The notes under the pieces were generated by a model. It did no database searches, had not been told where the DNA came from, and saw only the letters and a program-made list of their open reading frames with translations. 58,959 nucleotides of DNA from an uncultured Oscillospiraceae bacterium (GTDB taxonomy: Bacteria > Bacillota > Clostridia > Oscillospirales > Oscillospiraceae), in contig CAKTLG010000010.1 of the NCBI GenBank assembly GCA_934572465.1, positions 1 through 58,959 on the forward strand, written 5' to 3'. Below, piece after piece: positions 1 through 8,500 of this stretch. The first letter of the stretch is position 1; every line of letters starts with the position of its first letter. The translations under genes and the position numbers were made by a program.

Positions 1-1065
1 CGGAGTGACCTTTCCTTTGGCATTTTTCTCATTGCCATAGACGATGCCGATGTCAACGGAGCATTCACGGATCATCAACTCATTGAAAATGATGTTCTCC
101 ATGATATGCGTCATTTCCTGCTGACGGAAGCCGATACGGGCATTTCTCAGTCCAGTGTCCTCACAGTAGTATTTGTTGGGATAGTCAAAATAGCTCTTGC
201 CCTTAACATCCCAGCGTTTGCATTCAGTGAAAAGGAAGGAATCCGATAAGTGATCCATATAGGCTTTCACGGTGTTCAGGGCAACGACATTCTCACCGCT
301 GCGCTTCTGCACGGTATTGATAGTGGCGGCAACCTTTGTCGGATTGGTCAGAGAGCCGATAGACGAACACAGCAGATCAAGAATCGCAGACAGCACATCC
401 TCGCGCTTGATCTTCTTCCGTTCTACAATGTCCTTCAGATAAACCTCGGAAAACAGCGATTTCAGATAAGCCATCTTCGCGGTGTCTGTGGGACGGGACA
501 GGATCAGCGGCATACCGCCGTAGAAAGCAAACTCGTCAAAAGCGTCCTGCTTATCTCCGCCAACAGCCGAGTAGTATTCGGCAAAGGAAAGCGGATGCAC
601 ACGGATCTCATCGCTCCGTCCTCGGAACTCAGTCAGTATGTCAGAGGACAGCATTTTGGAGTTGCTGCCGGTCACATAAATGTCCAAGTTGGACAAGGAC
701 TTCAAATCGTTGAGCGCGTCATAGAAGGTGATCTTCTTGCCGTCCGGATTGTAAGGATTCGGAACTTCATCCGACATCTGAATCTCGTCTACAAAGAGAT
801 AATATTGGTCTGCACTGTGTTCTACGATTTCCCGGACATGAGAGGCAAGCTCCAACGGATTGCGATAGCGAATATCACGGGTCAAGTCTAATTCAAAGGA
901 CAGGATGTGATCTTCGGCAATACCCTCGCCGAGAAGGTAGTTCTTAAACAAATTGCAAAGTAGATAGGACTTGCCGCATCTGCGAATACCGGTGATCACC
1001 TTTACCTGACCATCCCACATAAAGGAGATGATTTTCTTCAAATAGCAATCTCGTTTTATTTCCAT
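1..1065 (-). CDS. AAA family ATPase with DUF4143-like C-terminal part (partial, runs off left edge)
   Basis: 355 codons are visible and the C-terminus is cut by the window. Residues 26-33 form a Walker A loop (GIRRCGKS). Residues 88-96 (YYLFVDEIQ) form Walker B, and a TGSNSKML stretch that follows fits sensor 1. This layout is known from the AAA_14/DUF4143 ATPase family, whose function is mostly unproven. The ATG at 1065 follows GGAGG with 7 bases of spacing. The gene has its own promoter (1120-1148), separate from the long operon upstream, so it is probably ICE cargo under independent control. It could be an accessory, defence or toxin-like ATPase; nothing in the sequence decides this. Confidence 0.8.
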   Translation of the reverse strand, partial: MEIKRDCYLKKIISFMWDGQVKVITGIRRCGKSYLLCNLFKNYLLGEGIAEDHILSFELDLTRDIRYRNPLELASHVREIVEHSADQYYLFVDEIQMSDEVPNPYNPDGKKITFYDALNDLKSLSNLDIYVTGSNSKMLSSDILTEFRGRSDEIRVHPLSFAEYYSAVGGDKQDAFDEFAFYGGMPLILSRPTDTAKMAYLKSLFSEVYLKDIVERKKIKREDVLSAILDLLCSSIGSLTNPTKVAATINTVQKRSGENVVALNTVKAYMDHLSDSFLFTECKRWDVKGKSYFDYPNKYYCEDTGLRNARIGFRQQEMTHIMENIIFNELMIRECSVDIGIVYGNEKNAKGKVTP

Positions 1066-1075
1066 AGCCCAGCCT

Positions 1076-1148
1076 CCATTGAAAACTTGATGGCATTATC
1101 ATGCTACTTTTCAATGGATATTATACTCCAACACGAAAGAGGAATCAA
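1076..1148 (-). promoter_or_regulatory. promoter and inverted repeat upstream of the DUF4143-type ATPase
   Basis: Read on the minus strand, TTGATT (1143-1148), a 17-base spacer and TATAAT (1120-1125) form a near-consensus sigma-A promoter. A perfect 10-bp inverted repeat (1076-1085 with 1108-1117) lies between the -10 box and the start codon, so it falls in the 5' leader. It could be an operator or a hairpin next to the ribosome binding site. Confidence 0.65.
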
Positions 1149-1227
1149 CGCTCTTGTTAAAAGGTTTCCTTAAAAATCCAACAACATTTCAATAGCATAA
1201 AAAGTAACGAGGTACACGGACATCCGC

Positions 1228-1291
1228 CTTATTTCAGATAGGCAAGTATATTTTGAAATAAGACAGCCTATTTACCAGTCTTATTTCAAAA
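1228..1291. repeat. overlapping inverted repeats between two ICE transcription units
   Basis: A perfect 14-bp inverted repeat pairs 1251-1264 with 1278-1291 across a 13-base loop. A third copy of the 9-base core at 1228-1236 can pair with 1254-1262 instead, so two mutually exclusive hairpins are possible. It lies 35-98 bases downstream of the stop at 1326 and has no clear T-run. It may be a weak terminator or a protein binding site. Confidence 0.6.
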
Positions 1292-1325
1292 TGATTCCTT
1301 TCATAACAGAGGTATGGTGTTGTTT

Positions 1326-2102
1326 TCACCGCTCCGGCTGCGGTTTTTTCTTTTGCACAGCAGGCTGCTCCTTGCTTCGCTCCGGCCGTGCCAGACACTC
1401 CATCGCCTCGTTGACAATGCAGGAGTGCGTATCCACGGCGTAGTCGCTTGTGCGATTGCCCGCCCGCTCCAAATGTCTCTTGAATTTTGCCGCTGCCTCT
1501 CGCGCTGGCAAGTAGAACCGCTCATCGCCGGTACGCTGCTGCATAGTGCAGGCCAACACAAACATACAGCGTTCTTTGCCAAAGTCCGTTTCCCATTTTT
1601 GCAGGAAAGCGGGAAAGGTCTGGTCATGGTAGGCAGCTCCGCCTTCCTTTTGGAATACCCTCGCACACTCCATACTGCGCCGATGGTCTGCTCCCCATTC
1701 TGCCAGTTCATCACAGGCGTAGGCTTCCTGACGCGATTTCCCGTACATGGGCTGGGCAGGATCACTATACTTTTTCTCCGCACGGTCGCGCAAAATATTA
1801 TCGGCACAATTTTCCATGCAGCCGCGGATCGCATCCAGTTCTTCACTGTCCTGCTTTAACCAGCCAGCATACATTTCCGCACAGGGGCTTTGCATCTCCA
1901 GCAAGACTTGCAGCCGCTTTCCTGTCAAACCAGTGGAGCTATCAAAGAGGTAAAGCAGGTTCTCACGCCACGCGATCTCATAGGCGTTGGAAATGATCTC
2001 ATCTACTGGTTTTGTCTTGATTTCGGCAAGATACGCATCATGTTCCACCTTTACTTTTTCATAGAGCTGCTGCTCCAACTGCTCCTGCAAAGCATTGTCC
2101 AT
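1326..2102 (-). CDS. ICE accessory protein, DUF3848/DUF3849-like
   Basis: 258 residues from ATG 2102. This start is preferred over GTG 2111 because AGGAG sits 10 bases before the ATG but directly abuts the GTG. The N-terminal half (KPVDEIISNAYEI...SPCAEMYAGWL) resembles DUF3848. The second half (about residues 115-215, ending ERCMFVLACTMQQ) resembles DUF3849. Both domains are known mainly from Firmicutes conjugative elements and have no assigned reaction. The C-terminus is a basic proline-rich tail. It follows the 135-residue gene by 13 bases and is probably the last gene of the parA operon. The domain assignment is from memory of the families. Confidence 0.6.
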   Translation of the reverse strand: MDNALQEQLEQQLYEKVKVEHDAYLAEIKTKPVDEIISNAYEIAWRENLLYLFDSSTGLTGKRLQVLLEMQSPCAEMYAGWLKQDSEELDAIRGCMENCADNILRDRAEKKYSDPAQPMYGKSRQEAYACDELAEWGADHRRSMECARVFQKEGGAAYHDQTFPAFLQKWETDFGKERCMFVLACTMQQRTGDERFYLPAREAAAKFKRHLERAGNRTSDYAVDTHSCIVNEAMECLARPERSKEQPAVQKKKPQPER

Positions 2103-2115
2103 TTTGATCACACTC

Positions 2116-2523
2116 CTATCTCACCAATCCCGCCCGCATTCGGTGGGCGTAATTGGCCACGCTGTATCGCTTCATGTAGTCATTTTCACTTGGGGCCGGA
2201 CTGTCTAAGTCCAGTCCCTCCATGCGGGGATCGTCCGCGCCGTTCAGCACCTCCTCCACCGGAATGACGCGGAGCCTGCCGGAGCATTTCAGTTCGCCGC
2301 CAAATACACCTGCGGCACAATGGAAGCTGCGGTCGCCGCACACCCACAGCAGCTTCTTCCCAGCGGGAATATCGCCAAAGGGCTGCTTCAAAACAATGAC
2401 GGAGCGCGGCTCCGCACCGGCTACCTCATAGTAGCCGGACTGCTCCGCCTTTTCATAAGCGCGGATCAGCTTTTCAAATTTGCGCTGCGGCTCAATATAG
2501 AGCCAGCTTTCTTGGTATCCCAT
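2116..2523 (-). CDS. conserved ICE hypothetical protein
   Basis: 135 residues starting MGYQESWLYIEP. The ATG at 2523 follows a strong GAGGAGG site; the open frame continues upstream to 2610 but that part overlaps the giant gene and has no ribosome binding site. The protein is soluble-looking, with no signal peptide or membrane segment. Its position, 19 bases after the giant helicase gene and 13 before the next gene, indicates an operon member. I do not recognise a characterised family; proteins of this size occur at this place in related elements. Confidence 0.65.
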   Translation of the reverse strand: MGYQESWLYIEPQRKFEKLIRAYEKAEQSGYYEVAGAEPRSVIVLKQPFGDIPAGKKLLWVCGDRSFHCAAGVFGGELKCSGRLRVIPVEEVLNGADDPRMEGLDLDSPAPSENDYMKRYSVANYAHRMRAGLVR

Positions 2524-2542
2524 AAAAACCTCCTCATAAAAA

Positions 2543-5500
2543 TTATCGTTCCATCTGTGCCGCTGGGCGTTCCCGTGGGCGCGGGGCTTCGTCCGGCTCG
2601 GCATCTGCAATCTCCGATTCCTTATGATCCAAATTCAGCAGCGTGTTCAACTCCTCCAACCGCGCTGTTTTGGTTTTCAGTTCTTCCTCACGAGGGAATG
2701 GTTTTTCTACCTCCACCTTTGCAGTCTCTAACTGCGTTTGGAAATTGGAAAGCTGCTCCCGACAGGTCTGCTCTTTCACCGGCAGAGCCTCCAGCGCATT
2801 GTCCATGCGCTGTAAATTGCCAAACACATCGGTTCCCAGCGTGACCGTGTGGCGGAGCTGCCCGATCATGGTCAGCCGGTATTCCCGTGCGAAAGTGTCA
2901 AACCCCAATTCCAGCGTCAGGCCGCGATAGCTGCCGATCTGCGTTGCCTCCGGGGAGAGCATATTCTGGCATATCGTCAGCAGCGCCGCGCCTGCTTCTT
3001 TCTTGTCGGTGTGGGAAACACCCATCAGCGTGAGCGGAGAGAAACCGTCCGCGTTGGGGTGCGTGCTATCCTTGACCGTGGCTATATCGGCCCCATAACC
3101 GGAAATGCGTTCCTTTGCTGCGGCAATCTCCACGGGAAAGCTCTTGCTGATAGCGTCCTCCAGCGCATACCGCTGGCTCAGATGGTTGGCTTTCAGCAAC
3201 TTCAGCTTGGATACCTCAATGTCGAGATCCATCTTTTCCTTTATCATGGGATTCCCGCTGGCCAGCGCCTTGATCTCGGCATAAGAAAGCGCCTGCTCGT
3301 CTACATCTTCGGCAGAACGGACAGGCGATTTGCTGGTCATGATCTGGCTGATAAATTTCTGCTTGCTCTCCACGAGCTGGTAAAGGTAGGCGTCAAAAGT
3401 ACCTTCCGTGACATAGCTGTAAATGTCTACCTCTTGGTTTTCATTGCCCTGCCGGATAATGCGCCCCTCGCGCTGCTGAAGGTCGGATGGTCGCCACGGG
3501 CAATCCAGATGGTGCAGGGCAATGAGCTTCTGCTGACAGTTCGTTCCCGCGCCCATGCGCTGGGTACTGCCCAGCAGGACGCGCACCTGACCGCTGCGGA
3601 CTTTACCGAACAAGTCTTTCTTCTGTACCTCGCTCTTTGCGTTGTGAATGAAAGCGATCTCGTTATCAGGAACACCCAGCTCGATCAATTTCGTCCGAAT
3701 ATCCTCATAGACATTTTGGAACGGAGCCATGCCATAGCTGCCATCTTCCTTTTGCACCATCTCAACAGGTCGCTCCTTGCTGGGGGTGGACAGGTCGCAG
3801 AAGATCATCTGCGTGGAGCGTTGGTCTGCCGTGCGTTTCCATATCTCAAATACATTTTCCGCACATTTCGCGGCCTTGCTGTTCGGATCGCTGGGGAGCA
3901 TGGGATTGACCAGCCGCTGATCCAACGCCAGCTTGCGCCCATCGTTGGTGATGAGCAGCATATTGTCCACGCTGCTGTCCACCTCCCGGTTGCGGACTTT
4001 TTCAGCACGCTCCGCCAGCGACGCCACGATCTCTTTCTGATACTCAGAGGGCTTCAAGGCAATATTGTGGTAATTTGCCTTCGGCACGGGCAGGTTGAGC
4101 ATATCCGCGGTCTGAATATCCGCCACATTTTTGAAAAGGCTCATCAGCTCCGGCAGGTTATAAAACTTGGCAAACCGCGTTTTGGCACGGTAGCCGGTTC
4201 CCTCCGGAGATAGCTCGATGGCGGTGACGGTTTCACCGTAGTTCGCCGCCCATGCGTCAAAGTGCTGTAGGCCCTGCTCCTCCAGCGCCGACATCTGCAA
4301 ATACCGCTGAATGGTGTAAAGCTCCACCATGCTGTTGCTGATGGGGGTGCCGGTGGCAAAGACAATGCCGCGCCCTCCGGTGATCTCGTCGAGGTAGCGG
4401 CACTTCATAAATAAGTCGCTGGATTTCTGCGCTTCGGTCTGTGCGATGCCGCCCACATTCCGCATCTTCGTGTAAAGAAAGAGGTTTTTATAGTAGTGGG
4501 CCTCGTCAATGAAGATACGGTCAACGCCCAGCTCCTCAAAGGTGACCACATCGTCCTTGCGGCTCTGGTCATTCAGCTTGTCGATCTTACCTTGCAGGCC
4601 CTTCTTCGTTTTCTCCATCTGTTTGATGGTGAAATTCTCCGCTTTTTCTCGCTTGGCTTCTGAGATGCCCAACATAATTTCATCAATCTGCTGCTCCAGA
4701 ATGGCCTTTTGCCGTTCCGCACTCATGGGGATCTTCTCAAACTGGCTGTGGCCGATGATGATGGCGTCATAGTCACCGGTGGCGATGCGCCCGCAGAATT
4801 TTTTGCGGTTCTTGGTTTCAAAGTCCTTTTTCGTGGCAACAAGGATATTTGCCGCAGGGTAGAGCTGCAAAAAGTCGCTTGCCCACTGCTCTGTCAGGTG
4901 GTTGGGGACGACAATTAGGGATTTTTGGCATAAGCCCAGCCGCTTGCTTTCCATCGCAGCCGCTACCATCTCATAGGTCTTGCCTGCCCCCACCACATGG
5001 GCCAGCAGGGTATTTCCACCGTAGAGGATATGGGCGATGGCATTGACTTGGTGCTTGCGGAGCGTGATTTCCGGATTCATGCCGTTGAAATTGATATGGC
5101 TGCCATCGTACTCACGGGGCCGGTTGCTGTTGAACAGGATATTGTAGGTCTTGCAGATGGCGTCGCGCCGGTCAATGTCTTTCCAAATCCATTCAGCAAA
5201 GGCTTCTTTAATGAGTTCCTGCTTGCCCTGTGCGATAGCAGTCTCTTTCTTATTCAGAACGGCAACTCTGCGTCCTTCTTCATCGTAGTGGTAGTCAAAA
5301 ATGCGGACATCTTTCAGGTTCAGGCTCTCCTCGATGATCTCATAGGCATTGATGCGTTTGGTTCCGTAGGTGCTGATGGCCTTTACATTGCCGCGGTCCT
5401 GATTCTTGCCCTCAATGCGCCACTCGCCGGTGATATTGGAGTAGTGGACTTTCATTTTGAAACGGGCGCTGCGGGGTGTATTCAGAGTATCAAAGATAAA

Positions 5501-8500
5501 TTGGCGGACATATTCCGTGTCCAGCCATGTTGCCCCCAGCCGGACAGAGATCTCGCTGGCGGTAAGGTCTACCGGCTGCACAGCCTCTAAAGCCTGAACA
5601 TTTACGGTATAATCCTCTGGATACAGCTTTGCGCTGCGTTTTGCCCATTCCAGCTTCTCTCTGACATTGCCGGAAAGGTATTCATCTGCGGGGAGGTATT
5701 TTTCCTGCCCGTCATTTTCGCTGGTATGAGCGGGGTTCAGGAACACCACGCCCTTGAGGTCAGAAAACAAAGTTTCCTCGTCCTTGCCGGTGAGCTTGCT
5801 CATGTACTCCATGTCCACGCGGGCCTTTTCCCCGATGGACAGCGCCAACGCCTCCACCGCCGTATCTACCTTTTCGGCGGGCTTGTGGCTGCGGATGGTG
5901 CGCTTGGTGAACAGGTCGGCCTTGCGCTTCAGATTTTTCTCCTCGTCCAATATTTCCAATGAACAGAGCAGGAAGTAGGAACTGTCCTGATCGAACGCGA
6001 TGGCGTTGCCGCGAGAATTGATGAGCCCGTATTTACGGGTAAAGGCGTCATAGAGAACATTTAGCTTGGCCTGCTGGTCTTTGATTTCTTTTTCGGGATA
6101 GTCCTCAGTCTGGTACTCCAGCAGCGTCCGCACACAGTCCCGCAGCTCGATCATGCCGCGGATTCTGCTTTCGGCGGTCTTGGACACCTCCACGGGGTTC
6201 ATGCGGCTGTTTTCGCGGTAGTAGATTTGTCCGTTCACCACGGTGTAGGAAAAATTGCGGACAGCAGGGTCGGCTTCGATGGAATGATCCTCACCCTCCA
6301 ATTCCTCCTCGCGGTCATAGGCGGTGATCTCACCGTGGATATTTTGGATCGCCTCTGCCAAAAGTTCCTCTAAGGATTGATCCGAATAGGGCGCACAGGT
6401 GGGCGTGGGGCCGAACGGCCCGGACACCATTTTCATCTCACCCAGCACCATGTCGGGGTGGTCGAGGAAGTAGCGGTTCATCTGGATACCGTCTGCGTTG
6501 GCCGGAATGTGTACCCACTCCGGTTCAATATCCACCATGCGCTCACGCTTTTGGAGAAACAAAATGTCTGACACGACCTCCGTACCTGCCGCAGCCTTGA
6601 ACGCATTGTTGGGCAGACGGATCGCGCCCAGCAGCTCCGCCCGCTGCGCGATGTACTTGCGGGCTGAAGCCGTTTGCTTGTCCATCGTGAAGCTGGAGGT
6701 CACAACAGCGATGACGCCGCCCGGTCTGACCTCATCAAGAGCCTTAGCGATGAAATATTCGTGGATGGGGAAATTCAACCGGTCATAGCGTTTATCTGCC
6801 ACATGAAACTGACCGAAGGGGACATTGCCGATGGCAACATCAAAGAAATTATCCGGAAAGGCGGTTTTTTCGAAGCCCTGCACCGCAATACTGCTGCGCT
6901 GGTAGAGCTGGCGGGCGATGCGGCCGGAGAGATCGTCCAGTTCCACGCCGTACAGCTTGCTGCCGCTCATGCTTTCGGGCAGCATACCGAGAAAATTGCC
7001 AATACCGCAGGAGGGTTCCAGAATGTTGCCCTGCGTGAAACCCATCTGCCTCAGCGCGGCGTAGATGCTGCGAATGACCACAGGCGGTGTGTAGAACGCC
7101 GTGAGCGTGGATTCACGGGCTGCGGCATACTCGGCGTCGGTGAGCAGGTCTTTCAGTTCAGCGTAACGAGAGTTCTTCTCGTCAAAAAAGCCCGCCAGAC
7201 CGCCCCAGCCGACATACTGCGCCAGCACCGCTTGTTCTTCTGCGGTGGCGCTGCGGTTCTCCGCCTCCACCGCTTTCAGGGTACGGATCGCGTCCAAATT
7301 ATGCTGAAAACGCTCCAGCGGCGCGCCCTCTCCGATGTGGTCATCGGTAATGCGATAGTTCCGGCCATCTGCGTCCAGCGGGTAGGCAAGCGTGTTCCGC
7401 TTTTTCTTTTTCGGCGGGGTGAGTACCGCAGGCGGCTTGTCCGCCTGCGGTGCTGCGGTTTCCTGCACGATGTCCGGCTGCTCCATGTGAGCGCGGACAT
7501 AGTCGATGGATTCCTTTCGGAAGATGGGAAATCCTGTCCCGCCTTCAAAGGTCATATCCCGCAGCGATACATTTTGTGTATGATCGTCTACGCTGTCCAC
7601 TTCAAACTGCCGCCCATCTATGGTCAGGCGTGTGCCGATGGCGAGCGGTTCGGGGGCTTCCGGTTCCACGGGCAGTACGGGCTCCGATGGCGTTGGCACG
7701 GTTTCCTCGGAGGGTGCCGTGACTTCCTGCACCAACGCCGTTGCCGGAGCATCGGGTGAGTTCGATGGCATTTGCCCATCATGCCGGTGGTTGAACAGGC
7801 TGAAGGTTCCATCTAAATAGGCAAAAAGCTGATATTTGGCCTCACGAACAAACTTGTAATTATGGTCATCTTTCTGCATTTCGCCCAAACAGGCATTCAA
7901 TGCGTCCATGAGCCACATTGCAGTAGATCTATTCTGTAATTCTTCTTCAATCAGCGGTACTGCCTTGTAGTAATCCATGCTCATGTAATAGGGGCGCGGC
8001 ACACTATCCGGGGCATTGGACAAGCTGGAGTAAATGGCCCGCGCCACCTGTCTCCGCTCATACTCTGGGATCTTTGCGATAGCGTCCTCGCCGGGATACC
8101 GCTTCTGCGCGATCAGGTGCTCGTACTCCTTGACAACATTGGGAATGGTCAGATGGACGGTATCATATTTCCTAAAATTATAGTCGCGCTCATAGTCCAA
8201 CCCCTTGTGCGTCTTGGTGTGATTATATCCGGCACGAGCGCCACCGCTGTACTCTCCAAAGCAGGATTTGATGAATTTCTGATGCTCCTCCGATGTGTGG
8301 GGATAGCAGAAGTGGGAATATACGGTCAGTCGGCTATCCAGATGGTCGCAGAGGAAAAACCTGTCGATTTCGTCCTGCGTGATGAACATTTTGCATTGCC
8401 GCAGGAAGTTCGGCTGCACGGTAAAGTGCCGCTCCGAGTATGGCAGACCGTTGAGGATGATGCCGATGCGGTGGGTGTTATATTCCGAAAGGCGGTAGCA

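Noticed and set aside
250..891. Plus-strand open frame of 213 codons
   Set aside because: It is the antisense shadow of the DUF4143-type ATPase gene, which has Walker A/B motifs, a promoter and a ribosome binding site on the other strand.
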